64,000 bases of DNA from DATAUD01 sp035511075. Its GTDB lineage: Bacteria > Verrucomicrobiota > Verrucomicrobiia > Limisphaerales > Palsa-1400. Shown here in pieces: positions 1 through 8,770 of this stretch. The first letter of the stretch is position 1, and every line of letters begins with the position of its first letter. The DNA lies in assembly GCA_035511075.1 (NCBI GenBank), contig DATKFW010000002.1:1-64000 (forward strand), given 5' to 3'. A program made the position numbers and the translations under genes. A model generated the notes under the pieces. The model saw only the letters and a program-made list of their open reading frames with translations, was not told the DNA's origin and ran no database searches.

Positions 1-132
1 CGCTTCAAACGACCGGGACAGTTTTGGAGCAAGCGAGGTGACGAGGCGTTGCTGTGCCTGGAAATGTTATGGCGCAATGACCGTTGGCATCTCCTCTTCC
101 CTCACACTTCATTCAATCCTGCAAGAAACTGA
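1..132 (+). pseudogene. C-terminal end of a transposase (cut by window edge)
   Basis: Frame 1 is open from the first base to a TGA at 130-132 and encodes 43 residues, including RFKRPGQFWS, GDEALLCLE and WRNDRWHLLFPH. This resembles the C-terminal tail of transposases that are abundant in Verrucomicrobia, possibly ISKra4-like; the family name is a guess from memory. Only the tail is visible, so whether the gene is intact to the left cannot be judged. The convergent Ton operon ends 75 bases downstream. No terminal inverted repeat could be recognised in 133-207. Confidence 0.5.
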
Positions 133-207
133 GATGCGCCCCGAGCTTCATTGAACGCGACAAGCCCGACGCTGCATCGGGTAGCCGGCGGCTGCGGGCG
201 AGACAGC

Positions 208-750
208 TTATTTGGTCGCGTTGGAGTTTTGGGCGTCCTGGTATTTTTTGAATTGCTGGACCAAATCGTTGTATTTTTCCACCACATCGTTGCGCGACTT
301 GACGCTTTCGTTGTATTTGCCGACAAATTCGTCGCGTTCGGCCACCAGTTTTGCAATGGCGTCATTTTGCTTCTTAATGCCGTCGTAGGCTTCGGTGAGC
401 TTTTTGGCCAGAAGGTTGGTGAGCGACTGGTATTGGAGAATTTCATTGCTCATGCCCTCGGTTGAGAGTTGCAGGCGCAGGATGTCGCGTTTCTGGGAGA
501 CGATTGCCCGGTCGTTGCTCATGACGGTTTGCTTGAGGTCGCTGATTCGCGCCTGCTGGCCGGCGATTTCCGCGTCCATGCTGGCGATCGAATTGGTGTA
601 GCCCAGGATTTCGGCGGATTCTTTGTAAACGGTTTGGTCCAGTTTATCGATCCGGTCGCGCTGGATGGTTTGAAAATACCATTGCCACGCGCACAGTCCG
701 CAGAGACAGAGGGCCAGCGCGATGAGGAGGTTTTGTTGAATGTTTTTCAT
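208..750 (-). CDS. Membrane-anchored coiled-coil protein at the end of a Ton operon
   Basis: This 180-residue protein has one N-terminal membrane segment (about residues 7-25, LLIALALCLCGLCAW), followed by a long, almost uninterrupted heptad-rich region rich in K, E, D, Q and N, with no globular domain I recognise. The anchor and the charged tail predict an inner-membrane protein with a periplasmic coiled coil. Its start overlaps the stop of the preceding exbD by 4 bases, so it is probably translationally coupled and the last gene of the operon starting near 5719. A structural role beside the ExbB/ExbD motor is inference only. Confidence 0.8.
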   Translation of the reverse strand: MKNIQQNLLIALALCLCGLCAWQWYFQTIQRDRIDKLDQTVYKESAEILGYTNSIASMDAEIAGQQARISDLKQTVMSNDRAIVSQKRDILRLQLSTEGMSNEILQYQSLTNLLAKKLTEAYDGIKKQNDAIAKLVAERDEFVGKYNESVKSRNDVVEKYNDLVQQFKKYQDAQNSNATK

Positions 751-1172
751 TTTGGCGCGCCGGAGGGGTCGGCCTTGACTGCGAAAGCGACGCGTTGGAT
801 GCCGGCCCGTCTGACCATGTCCAAAACGTAAACCATTTCACCGTGGGTCGTGTCGCGGGTGCCGCTGAGATAAACGGGGACGTTGGTGTTGGCGTGGAAG
901 CGATTCGTCAGCGTCGCGTAAAGCTGGGGAAAGCCCAGATCCTGGCCGTCCAACGAAACCTGGCCGAAGGAATCGACTTTGAGTTTGATGATATCGGGTT
1001 TGGCGGTGCTGGTGGCAAGGGTGGCGGTGGGCAGCGAGGCTTTGAGGGTGCGGACCTTTTGCATTTGGAGGCTGACCATCATAAAGGAGGCCAGGAGAAA
1101 GAACATGATGTCGATCAGCGGGATGATCTCCAGGCGGGAACGCTTGCGCGCGATGGGCGAGCGGATTTTCAC
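747..1172 (-). CDS. exbD: ExbD/TolR-type biopolymer transport protein (second copy)
   Basis: A 141-residue ExbD/TolR family protein: short cytoplasmic basic N-terminus, one membrane helix with the signature IIPLIDIMFFLLASFMMVSL (about residues 16-35) and a periplasmic domain. The aspartate in PLIDIMF is the family's proton-translocating residue. The protein should pair with ExbB in the inner membrane and use the proton gradient to energise TonB. It lies between the other ExbD and the coiled-coil protein, with 4-base overlaps on both sides. The two ExbD copies share the helix but differ in the periplasmic part, so they are diverged duplicates and not a recent copy. Confidence 0.93.
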   Translation of the reverse strand: MKIRSPIARKRSRLEIIPLIDIMFFLLASFMMVSLQMQKVRTLKASLPTATLATSTAKPDIIKLKVDSFGQVSLDGQDLGFPQLYATLTNRFHANTNVPVYLSGTRDTTHGEMVYVLDMVRRAGIQRVAFAVKADPSGAPK

Positions 1173-1594
1173 GGGGCATTCGTGGCTGGGGGCCCGGCCA
1201 CCATGAAGGCCACTTTTTGCACGCCGACCCGCCGGATGGCGTCCAGAACATCGACCATGTTCCCGTGCCGGGTCATCGTGTCGCCGCTGATGTACACGGG
1301 CAAGTTGGTATTGACACTGAAGCGATTGCTCATCGCGGCGACCAGCTCCGGCAGCTTTATCTCCTTTTTCTCCAACCAGACGACGCCGTTGGAATCCACC
1401 GCAATATTGATCATGTCGGGCTTGTAATCCGGGCGCGCCTCGGTGGCGGGCGGGAGGTTGACCCTGGTGTTTTGGGTGCGGTCGAGCTGCAGGCTGACCA
1501 TCATGAAGGAGGCGAGGAGGAAAAACATGATGTCGATCAACGGAATGATCTCGATGCGGGAATGCCGGCGTTGAACTGGCGAAGAGAGCTTCAT
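1169..1594 (-). CDS. exbD: ExbD/TolR-type biopolymer transport protein (first copy)
   Basis: A 141-residue ExbD/TolR family protein with a basic N-terminus, the helix IEIIPLIDIMFFLLASFMMV at about residues 14-33 including the conserved aspartate, and a periplasmic domain ending in alanine/proline. It overlaps the exbB stop by 4 bases and the next exbD start by 4 bases, so the motor genes are tightly coupled. Two ExbD subunits beside one ExbB suggest a heteromeric ExbD dimer, as seen in some other ExbB-ExbD-ExbD operons; that stoichiometry is inferred, not shown. Confidence 0.93.
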   Translation of the reverse strand: MKLSSPVQRRHSRIEIIPLIDIMFFLLASFMMVSLQLDRTQNTRVNLPPATEARPDYKPDMINIAVDSNGVVWLEKKEIKLPELVAAMSNRFSVNTNLPVYISGDTMTRHGNMVDVLDAIRRVGVQKVAFMVAGPPATNAP

Positions 1595-2274
1595 CGGCTC
1601 AAGCCTGACTCCGTCGGAGAGCCCGAACCGTGAGGCTGCTCCAACTTGACGGCTGCCGCGCTGGTCTCGGATGGATGGACCATGAGTTCTACGTTGGTGG
1701 CCGCCACCTCCAATTCAAACTGCAGGCGCGCGACGCGGCCCGTGAAATAATTGAACGGAATGAGCGAAAAAATCGCGATTCCCAGGCCGCAGGCCGTGGC
1801 AATGAGGGCTTCGCCGATGCCTCCGGTGACTTTTGCCACTGCCAATTCCGCGCTGCCGATGCTAAGAAAGGCGCGCATCAAGCCGGTGACAGTCCCCAGC
1901 AGGCCAAGCAAGGGAGCGAGCGTGACCAGGGTGTCCATGATCGTTAGGAACCGGCCGGCCCGTTCCAGCTCAATGCCGGCGGCCAATTGCAGGGCGCCTT
2001 GCATGGAAGTATGGGCGTGTTCCATTCCTGTGTGAATCATATGAATGACAGGGTCTCTTGAACCCTCGGCAATCCTGGTTGCGGCGGCGATGTCGCCGTT
2101 TTCCAACGCGGCCAGGATTTGTTCAAGCCTTTTGGGGTCGCGACGGCGCCCTTCCCGCAGCCACCAAAAGGTTCTCTCGCCCACGACGGCAACCGACACC
2201 AGCGCGGCAATGAGGATCGGCCACATGACAGGCCCGCCCTGAAGAAAAAAACCGACAACAATATTTGCCATCAT
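1591..2274 (-). CDS. exbB: ExbB/TolQ/MotA-family proton channel protein
   Basis: A 227-residue MotA/TolQ/ExbB family protein. An N-terminal membrane helix (about residues 12-33) is followed by a cytoplasmic loop and two further helices carrying the conserved APLLGLLGTVTGLM stretch (about 120-133) and a final IATACGLGIAIFSLIPFNYF helix. It forms the proton channel that powers TonB. It lies downstream of tonB and overlaps the first exbD by 4 bases. The start could be the first or second methionine (MMAN). Confidence 0.93.
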   Translation of the reverse strand: MMANIVVGFFLQGGPVMWPILIAALVSVAVVGERTFWWLREGRRRDPKRLEQILAALENGDIAAATRIAEGSRDPVIHMIHTGMEHAHTSMQGALQLAAGIELERAGRFLTIMDTLVTLAPLLGLLGTVTGLMRAFLSIGSAELAVAKVTGGIGEALIATACGLGIAIFSLIPFNYFTGRVARLQFELEVAATNVELMVHPSETSAAAVKLEQPHGSGSPTESGLSR

Positions 2275-2332
2275 AAATTGAAATGGGGACCGAATTTGCG
2301 ATTAATCCTAATCTTGTTCATTTTGGTATGGA

Positions 2333-3016
2333 TCACAGCTTGTAATGGATCGCCACCTGGAAAACATGGCTGCCGTTAATGGGGGGTTGAATCCAGCGCC
2401 GCTTGATCCAGTCCCGGGCAGTCCGATCCAACAGAGCGGAACCAGAACTTTCCTTGACGGAGACGGAAGTGACGGCGCCGACGTCATCGACGGTGAGGAC
2501 CAGCAGAACTGTGCCCTGTTGCGATAATTGTTGGGCCAGCTCCGGGTAAGGCGGCTCGGGGCGGTCTCCGCCATCGCCGGTGGCCCCTGTCATAGTCGGG
2601 GCCTGGCGGACCGGCGCTGATGGCCTTAATTCGGCCACCGGCGGCGCGGTGGCGGCGGATATGGGAACCAGCAAATTGCCAATGGTCGGGACGGAAAAAT
2701 CGATTGCCGGCGTTTCCAGCGTCACAGCGACAACGCGCGGCGCAATCTCCTTCTGGTCCTCATTCTGCGGCTCAATTTGTTTTACTTCCGTCGAGGGCGG
2801 CGTCACCAGCGGCTCGATGATCACCGGGATCGGTTGTTCAATCGGCGGCGGACGTTTTGGCATGGGCAACCGGGAGCGCGCGCCGACCACGCCGATGATC
2901 AAAAAAAAGATGCAAACTGAATTGGTCCAGGCCAGCCGCCTATACGCGTCGCGGTCCGGCGCGGGCAGACAAACCCGCGCCAGTTCGGACTTTAATTGAT
3001 AGGTGGCAACAGTCAT
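2333..3016 (-). CDS. tonB: TonB family energy transducer
   Basis: A 227-residue TonB-like protein with an N-terminal cytoplasmic stretch, one membrane helix at about residues 30-46, a proline-rich spacer (PKRPPPIEQPIPVIIEPL and following) and a C-terminal TonB domain (about 150-227) with the characteristic PPYPELAQQLSQQGTVLL and later WIQPP. It should transmit energy from ExbB/ExbD to outer-membrane receptors. It sits directly downstream of a receptor gene (gap 37 bases) and upstream of exbB (gap 58 bases), suggesting a dedicated Ton system. The N-terminus before the helix is longer than usual for TonB. Confidence 0.9.
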   Translation of the reverse strand: MTVATYQLKSELARVCLPAPDRDAYRRLAWTNSVCIFFLIIGVVGARSRLPMPKRPPPIEQPIPVIIEPLVTPPSTEVKQIEPQNEDQKEIAPRVVAVTLETPAIDFSVPTIGNLLVPISAATAPPVAELRPSAPVRQAPTMTGATGDGGDRPEPPYPELAQQLSQQGTVLLVLTVDDVGAVTSVSVKESSGSALLDRTARDWIKRRWIQPPINGSHVFQVAIHYKL

Positions 3017-3053
3017 AGGTCAGTTTTTCGCATGCGCGCGGTTCCGTCAATCT

Positions 3054-5261
3054 TTAGAAGGCGTAGGTCAGCGAGCCGAACAGCCCGCGGCGTTCGCCAT
3101 ACTGCGCGGCGTTGACACCGACACCGCTGCCAGTGCGCAGGGGATAAACGTTGTCGGTCACATTGACCACGTCCACGCGCAGTATGAGACGTTCCTTGCC
3201 GCTGAATTTGATGCCTTCTTCGACCCCAGTGCCAAGGGTGTAATAAGCTCCGACGGAGGAACCGTTGGGAATGAGGTCGGCGCTTCCGGGAATGTCATCC
3301 GGCCCGTCCTGTCTCAATCCACTTCCGTAGAGGGCATCGACAAAGAACCGCGTGGCGGACCTGCCGGACTCCTTCCATGTGTAGTCGGCCCCAAAGGAGC
3401 CTGTGACGCGCTGGTCGTGGTCCAGGTAAACCCAGTGATTGTTCACATAGTTGACGGTGGTTTGATCCGGCCAGAGGAATTGCGCGGTGCCGGCGCCGCG
3501 ACCCTGGGCGACAGAATAGGCGACGTTGGCGTAAGTCGAAAACCCGCCGTGGGTGTAGTTGGCCGTGAATTCCACGCCGCGCACGCGCCCCTGGTTGTAG
3601 TTGAAGGAGGACAGGATCAGCGACTGGCCGAAGAAACCGTCGTCCAATTGATTCTGCGCGGTTTTGTAATAGCCGTCCACGCCCAGGGTCAGGCCGGGCA
3701 GTAGTTCGTGGGTGATGCCGGCGTCGTAGTAGTTGGCGCGCTCCGCTTTGACGGGACTGCCGTAAGTAACGGCTTGCTGACCGGACGTGTTGTTGAACGC
3801 CGCAAGCTCGCTGGTGGGCACCGTTTCCAGCGGAGGCGGAGTAAAGTAGCGCGAATAGCCAATGTGAAGAGAGGTCGTCTTGACGGGCTGGTAGATGAGG
3901 TTGGCCCGCGGGCTGATTTGGTTTTCATCGTCGGTGGACGAGGAATAGACGTCGAAGCGTGTTCCGTAGTTGAGCGTGAGCTTGGGCACGATTTTCCACT
4001 CGTCCTGGAGATAAAGGCCACCGAAAACCGCGTGCGTGGCGCCGTCCTGCACGATGTTGATGATCTTGTTGGCCGGAACTTCGTTCGTCATCACCGTGGT
4101 GGTGGTATCGGCGGAAACCGATTCGTCCAGGAGCATCAGGCCGGCGCGCAAGGTATGGCTGTCGCCCAGCGTATAACTGGCATCGCCTTGAACGCCGCCG
4201 GAATAAAGCTTCCGGTCTTCATCAGTGGCAATGCCGTTATTGTAATCCAGCGTCGCGTCAACGTCGTCGGGGACGTAGTGGGCGCCGCTTTCGCGTGCGT
4301 ACGCGGCGACTTGAAAATTCAAGTTGCCCGCTGACTTTTGGTAACCCAGGACGGCGTAATAATTTTGTTCGTGTTGATTGTCGTTTAATGCGGTGGCCGG
4401 GAGGGTGCCCGGAACTCCAGGCCAGGGGTCCCCGTTGGTTTGCAAGGTCAACGGTTGCTTGGGGTTGATCGGGATTTCATAATCGCTGTCATCGACGCTG
4501 GCGATCATGGTAAGCCGGCTCGAATCGTCGATGATGTAGGAGCCGTACATGAAGGTCCTGTATTGATCGGTGTAATCGTGAATTGGCACCGAGCTTGGCG
4601 TTGGATTCTCAACGCCAATATCGTTGTGATCGTAGCTGCCGCTCACAAAGTAGTTGAACTTCCCCTCGGTGCCGCCGTATTCGAAGCTTGGAATAATGGT
4701 GTCATAACTTCCGCCATAAACCGAGACTTGCCCCGCGTTTTCAAAACCAGCCTTGGTCTGGATATCAACGATTCCCGCGGTGCGATAACCGTACTCGGCG
4801 GGCAGCGAACCGGTGAGCAGCGACATGCTTTGCACGAAATGCGGGTCCAACTCCGATCCGAACCCGGTGATTCCTTCGGGCAGGAGGATGTCGTCGATGC
4901 GGTACTGAATATTGGCGTGTTCGCCGCGCAGATGCACCTGGCCCAGCGAATCCTCAGCCATGCCGGGCGTGCGGAGGAGGATTTGGCTGAACGGGGCGTC
5001 GGCGCCCTGCGGGATGTCCTGGATTTGAGAGGCGGTGATTTCGTATTTGGTGCCGCCCAGGCTGGGAACTATCTGTTCGCGGGCCTGGTTCAAATGGCCT
5101 ACGACGGTAACGGTCCCAAGCTGGGTGGTATTGGTGGCGGTAGCATTAGTGGAAGTTGCGGAGGGAGGGGTGACGGCGGTCTGGGCACGGATGGTTTGTC
5201 CGGCCAGCACAATAGTCAAGCAAAAAACGGATCGGCTCAATTTCTGATTTAAAGTTTTCAT
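3054..5261 (-). CDS. TonB-dependent outer-membrane receptor
   Basis: A 735-residue receptor with a signal peptide ending near TIRAQ (about 27), a TonB-box-like segment GTVTVVG (about 49-55), a plug domain (including IQYRIDDILLPEG, VDIQTKAG and YGGSYDT) and a 22-strand-type barrel ending in a terminal aromatic residue (SLTYAF). AGGA lies 8 bases before the ATG. It is the first large gene of the Ton operon. It is clearly paralogous to the receptor at 50102: both have AREQI.PSLG, VRG/LRGEH, YGGSYDT and ANLIYQ/ANLVWQ blocks. The substrate cannot be read from sequence; that paralogue lies beside mntR, which makes a metal or metal complex plausible. Confidence 0.93.
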   Translation of the reverse strand: MKTLNQKLSRSVFCLTIVLAGQTIRAQTAVTPPSATSTNATATNTTQLGTVTVVGHLNQAREQIVPSLGGTKYEITASQIQDIPQGADAPFSQILLRTPGMAEDSLGQVHLRGEHANIQYRIDDILLPEGITGFGSELDPHFVQSMSLLTGSLPAEYGYRTAGIVDIQTKAGFENAGQVSVYGGSYDTIIPSFEYGGTEGKFNYFVSGSYDHNDIGVENPTPSSVPIHDYTDQYRTFMYGSYIIDDSSRLTMIASVDDSDYEIPINPKQPLTLQTNGDPWPGVPGTLPATALNDNQHEQNYYAVLGYQKSAGNLNFQVAAYARESGAHYVPDDVDATLDYNNGIATDEDRKLYSGGVQGDASYTLGDSHTLRAGLMLLDESVSADTTTTVMTNEVPANKIINIVQDGATHAVFGGLYLQDEWKIVPKLTLNYGTRFDVYSSSTDDENQISPRANLIYQPVKTTSLHIGYSRYFTPPPLETVPTSELAAFNNTSGQQAVTYGSPVKAERANYYDAGITHELLPGLTLGVDGYYKTAQNQLDDGFFGQSLILSSFNYNQGRVRGVEFTANYTHGGFSTYANVAYSVAQGRGAGTAQFLWPDQTTVNYVNNHWVYLDHDQRVTGSFGADYTWKESGRSATRFFVDALYGSGLRQDGPDDIPGSADLIPNGSSVGAYYTLGTGVEEGIKFSGKERLILRVDVVNVTDNVYPLRTGSGVGVNAAQYGERRGLFGSLTYAF

Positions 5262-5389
5262 AACAGCGGTCCTGTCTCATTAAAATCTGCAAGTTAAACG
5301 TAAACGGAATTCAATTGGGAACCCGCGTTCTGGCCCTGAAAGGGCAAGCGGTTGAAAACGGCCAAGCGCCTTCCAGGGCACACCACGAG

Positions 5390-5719
5390 CTAGATAATGG
5401 ATCGAAGAGCGGGAGGACCGCGGCTGGGAAGCAACCGAACATCCGACGAGACAAAAACAACGGTGCCAAAGAGGGGCCGGGCCGCAAATACGGGCGGGCC
5501 TCCGGCGACCTCGACAGCGGCGCTGGAAGCGTGGACCTGGCCGTGAAGGAACAACGTCACGGCGCACTGGTGCGAAGGATCGCTCGAATCGCTATGGATC
5601 AGGGCGTGCAAGGCCGGAACCGCCGCCATCGCTTGCAGCGCCAGGAAGAGGAACAGGCAAAGAGCCGCCACGCCTTGTCGGGCTTCCTTGAAGAAGTTGC
5701 GCAAATGCGGCGGCGCCAT
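5390..5719 (-). CDS. Small exported or membrane protein with a His/Asp/Cys motif
   Basis: A 109-residue protein starting MAPPHLRNFF. A hydrophobic segment at about residues 17-32 (AALCLFLFLALQAMAA) could be a signal peptide ending after AMAA. It is followed by a motif rich in possible metal ligands, HALIHSDSSDPSHQCAVTLF, and HGQVHA. The longer frame upstream to 5842 overlaps the divergent gene and is unlikely to be used. The gene is co-directional with the TBDR-TonB-ExbBD genes, 128 bases upstream, and may be the first gene of that operon. The layout recalls the small Cys/His proteins (DUF2946-like) found beside metal transport genes, but I cannot place it in a family with certainty. Confidence 0.65.
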   Translation of the reverse strand: MAPPHLRNFFKEARQGVAALCLFLFLALQAMAAVPALHALIHSDSSDPSHQCAVTLFLHGQVHASSAAVEVAGGPPVFAARPLFGTVVFVSSDVRLLPSRGPPALRSII

Positions 5720-5821
5720 CACGGGGGCGAATATGTAATTGATTCCCGCTCCATTGCAATCTTTTATTGCGTCATCGCGGAATTGATTTTGTCTTTCCAT
5801 CTGCGAGAATGCGAAAGACCG

Positions 5822-6793
5822 ATGAAAACGCTGTTGCCGCAACCGCCTGTTCCGGCCGCTGTCATGTGTAATGTCAGCGCGCGCCCCACCCCGGTGGACA
5901 GGGAAAAATGGATGTGTTTGACAAGGTGCGTCTTCTCCGACGGATCGGCGTTCACGCTGATCGAGCTATTGGTCGTCATTGCCATCATTTCCATCCTGGC
6001 CACGATGTTGTTGCCCGTTTTGTCGCAGGCCCAGGACGCCGGCCGGACAGCGGTCTGCAAATCCAATCAAAGCCAGTTGGCGGTCGCGTCCGTGAACTAT
6101 TCTTTGGACAACAACAACTGGCTCAACCCGCTGCAAACGGCGGTGCCCAATTCCAGCGTGGAAACGACCTATCGCGTCATTCTCTGGTATTACATCGCTC
6201 AAATGCCCAGCGTCTTTGATTGTCCGGCCGAGCGCAACGCGGTCTATGCCGACGGCATCTCGGCTTACGATGCCTCTTACGGAGATTTTGCGCTGACCGC
6301 GGGCACCGACTGGAGCGACACGGGCATCGGCATTGCGGGTCCGTACGAGAAATGGAATCAAAGCGGCATCGGCGTGGCTGGAGCGCACTGGATTCATATA
6401 GACGGCAATCCGGATCCGGGCGCGCAGGTCAGCAGCATGCCCTTCGGGCGGCCGACTCCGGATTATTACGAAGGTCTGCACCGCTCCACGGAAATCGGCA
6501 CCGCATCGAAGCTGATCTGGTACGGGGACGGAGGCTGCGGCAGCCCGACCACCTGGGCGGACGACAGTTGGTGGATCAAGAATACCGACACCAGCGGCAA
6601 TGGATCGGAGGACGAAGCGGGCTTTAACCGCCTCCTGCAGGACCAATACGGATGCCAGCGCCACGATGGCAAGGCCAACTACACTTTCGCCGACGGCCAT
6701 GTGGATTTGCTCAACGCCAACGAAATTCGTTGCGATCGGGGAGAGTGCTGGTGGTCGATCAATTTACAGTACCATCAGACGCAGCCGCCTTGA
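5822..6793 (+). CDS. Pseudopilin-like protein with type IV prepilin leader
   Basis: A 323-residue protein from the ATG at 5822; a start at 5912 (MCLTRCVF) is also possible and gives a more usual leader. It contains SAFTLIELLVVIAIISILAT, a class III prepilin leader and N-methylation helix, followed by a globular domain with TAVCKSNQSQLAVASVNYS and a C-terminal FADGHV motif typical of the large Verrucomicrobia/Planctomycetes pseudopilin-like family (H-X9-DG type C-terminus). The alanine before F replaces the usual glycine at the peptidase cleavage point. It is probably processed by PilD-type peptidase and exposed in the envelope. No secretion operon is adjacent. Confidence 0.85.
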   Translation: MKTLLPQPPVPAAVMCNVSARPTPVDREKWMCLTRCVFSDGSAFTLIELLVVIAIISILATMLLPVLSQAQDAGRTAVCKSNQSQLAVASVNYSLDNNNWLNPLQTAVPNSSVETTYRVILWYYIAQMPSVFDCPAERNAVYADGISAYDASYGDFALTAGTDWSDTGIGIAGPYEKWNQSGIGVAGAHWIHIDGNPDPGAQVSSMPFGRPTPDYYEGLHRSTEIGTASKLIWYGDGGCGSPTTWADDSWWIKNTDTSGNGSEDEAGFNRLLQDQYGCQRHDGKANYTFADGHVDLLNANEIRCDRGECWWSINLQYHQTQPP

Positions 6794-7320
6794 ACCAGGA
6801 AACCAAATCCGCCCTCCTGACCGGGAGCGTTGCCGTGCTGACGGCGCTGGCGGTCGTCTTTGCCGTTGGCAGGGTGAGACATTTTCGGGGCGGCGGCGAA
6901 GCGGGGGCCAGGGTCTGGTTCTATGATCAAAGCGCAAGGAGGCTGTATCCCGCGCCGCGCGACCTGATTCCACCGGACGGGAGTGACGACACGCGCGTGC
7001 GGGCCATTGTGATCGGTTTCCCAGGCGTGGGGAACGAAGCGAGTCAACTAAAAATTGCCTACCTGGAGAAATACAGTCCGGAATTAAAGGCGCTGCTGGA
7101 GCGGGCGGAGGCCGCGCACGCCGCCCAACGCCCGCCCGGGGAGAAGATTCCTTCGCCGAACAGCGATTTTTTTCGGGATAATACCTTAGTGAAACTCCCC
7201 GGCGAGAGTTCCTGGCACACCGCCGGGACCGGGGAGGCGCGGCAGATCATGGACGAATGGCGCGAGTGGCGAGGGCCTGCCGGACAATCGCCGATTATTT
7301 CCGTTCCTTCGATCCGATAG
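6751..7320 (+). CDS. Membrane-anchored protein accompanying the pseudopilin
   Basis: A 189-residue protein. I chose the GTG at 6751 because GGGGAG at 6738-6743 sits 7 bases before it; a GTG at 6745 is an alternative. It overlaps the pseudopilin gene by 43 bases in another frame. It has one membrane helix (about residues 21-40, LTGSVAVLTALAVVFAVG), then an extracytoplasmic domain beginning RVWFYDQSARRLYPAPRDLI, with many charged residues. Similar proteins following pseudopilin genes are familiar to me from Verrucomicrobia, but no function is known to me. Confidence 0.75.
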   Translation: MVDQFTVPSDAAALNQETKSALLTGSVAVLTALAVVFAVGRVRHFRGGGEAGARVWFYDQSARRLYPAPRDLIPPDGSDDTRVRAIVIGFPGVGNEASQLKIAYLEKYSPELKALLERAEAAHAAQRPPGEKIPSPNSDFFRDNTLVKLPGESSWHTAGTGEARQIMDEWREWRGPAGQSPIISVPSIR

Positions 7321-7390
7321 CGCCTTTTGGGATGACTCGCCGTTTCTGAGGAATGCGCGTTCTCACCAGAGCCGTCGCGTTTCTTGTTTT

Positions 7391-8770
7391 TCAGGATTCC
7401 AGGCCCAGATGCCGGCGTTTCTTGAGAAGAGTGGCGCGGTTCATTTTGAGAACCCTGGCCAGGACGCTTGGTTTCTGGTCGAAGTGTTGCATCAGATGTT
7501 TGAGAAGCGCGGATTCGAACTCTGCGTAAAGCTCCTTGTAGGACGTGCCCGCCTGGATTCTCGTCGCGGCCCAGCGTTGCAGGACTTCATCCAGTTCGGC
7601 GCTGGAGGAAGCTTCCGAGATGAGGCGTACGGCCTTGGGCAAGTGATGCGGCTGGATGATTTTGCCGGAGCAAACGGCGACGGCGTGCTCAAGCGCGTTG
7701 CGCAATTCGCGCACATTGCCAGGCCAGCTATAACGGGCCAGCACCCGGCTGGTGTTGGAGCCAAGCGCCAACTCGCGGCCCGCGGAAATCTGGCTTAAGA
7801 AAAACGCGCTCAAAGCCGGGATGTCTTCGCAGCGCCTGGCCAGCGGCGGCAATTCGACTTCCAACACATGCAACCGGTAGTAAAGGTCCTCGCGGAATCG
7901 GGCCGCCTGGACTTCCTCCCGCAGGGAACGATGCGTGGCAGTAATCAATCGCAGGTCCACGCGGAGGTCCTCCCTGCCCCCCACGCGGTTAAAGGTCTTT
8001 TCTTCGACGAATCGCAGAAGCTTGGCTTGGACGGCCGGCGGAATGTCCCCAATTTCGTCCAGGAACAGCGTGCCGCCGACCGCGCGTTCCAAGTGACCGG
8101 GGCGCATGGCGCCCGCGCCGGTGAACGCGTTTTTCTCATGCCCGAATAATTCGCTTTCCAAAAGCTGTTCCGGCAGCGAACCGCAAAGCAAGGTGACGAA
8201 CGGACCGTCACGACGGCGGCTGTTGGCGTGGATGACGTGCGCGGTCAGCGTTTTTCCCGTGCCAGTCGGACCGGTGATTAGAGCCGGCGCATCGGTCGTG
8301 GCCGCCTGGGCAATGGTCACGAAAACGCGCTGCATCTCCGGACTGGCGCCACCGAGCAGCACGCCAACCTCCGATCTTGCCGGCGGGGTGGAACCGACCG
8401 ACGCGGCCTCGGCCAGAAGATCGCGAATGGTTCTTTCCAACTCGCGAAGGTCAAGTGGCTTGACCAGGTAAGCCGTGGCGCTGAGTTGTCGCGAGGCAAT
8501 GGCGTTGTCCAACGTGCCATGAGCGGTGATGATGAGCACGGGCGGGCGCGCCACAGTCTGGTTGACGGTTTCCAGCACGCTCCATCCGCTGATGTCCGGC
8601 AGGCCGATGTCCAGAATGACCAACGAGAAATTTGCCCTCGCCAATTCTTCCAGGCCGAGTTGGCCGGAGGCGCACAGGGTGGCTTCGGCGCCGATGCGCT
8701 CACAAACCGTGGCCAGCGCCGTGGCCAGCGCCGCCTCGTCTTCAATAATCAATATTTTGGGAGTCGTCAT
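7391..8770 (-). CDS. Sigma-54-dependent response regulator (NtrC/AtoC type)
   Basis: A 459-residue regulator with three domains. The receiver has the phosphoacceptor in VILDIGLP (D54) and K104 in LVKP. The AAA+ domain has Walker A GPTGTGKT (167-174) and LFLDEIGDIP as Walker B. The C-terminal Fis-type helix-turn-helix ends NRATLLKKRRHLGLES. The sigma-54 contact loop reads NAFTGA (214-219) instead of the usual GAFTGA. Its start overlaps the stop of the kinase gene by 4 bases. A near-consensus -24/-12 promoter lies before the divergent TBDR gene at 10048, which is its most obvious target. Confidence 0.95.
   Translation of the reverse strand: MTTPKILIIEDEAALATALATVCERIGAEATLCASGQLGLEELARANFSLVILDIGLPDISGWSVLETVNQTVARPPVLIITAHGTLDNAIASRQLSATAYLVKPLDLRELERTIRDLLAEAASVGSTPPARSEVGVLLGGASPEMQRVFVTIAQAATTDAPALITGPTGTGKTLTAHVIHANSRRRDGPFVTLLCGSLPEQLLESELFGHEKNAFTGAGAMRPGHLERAVGGTLFLDEIGDIPPAVQAKLLRFVEEKTFNRVGGREDLRVDLRLITATHRSLREEVQAARFREDLYYRLHVLEVELPPLARRCEDIPALSAFFLSQISAGRELALGSNTSRVLARYSWPGNVRELRNALEHAVAVCSGKIIQPHHLPKAVRLISEASSSAELDEVLQRWAATRIQAGTSYKELYAEFESALLKHLMQHFDQKPSVLARVLKMNRATLLKKRRHLGLES

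Noticed and set aside
165..181. CCCGA/TCGGG hairpin as terminator of the Ton operon
   Set aside because: Only five pairs and no T-run on the minus strand; too weak to call.
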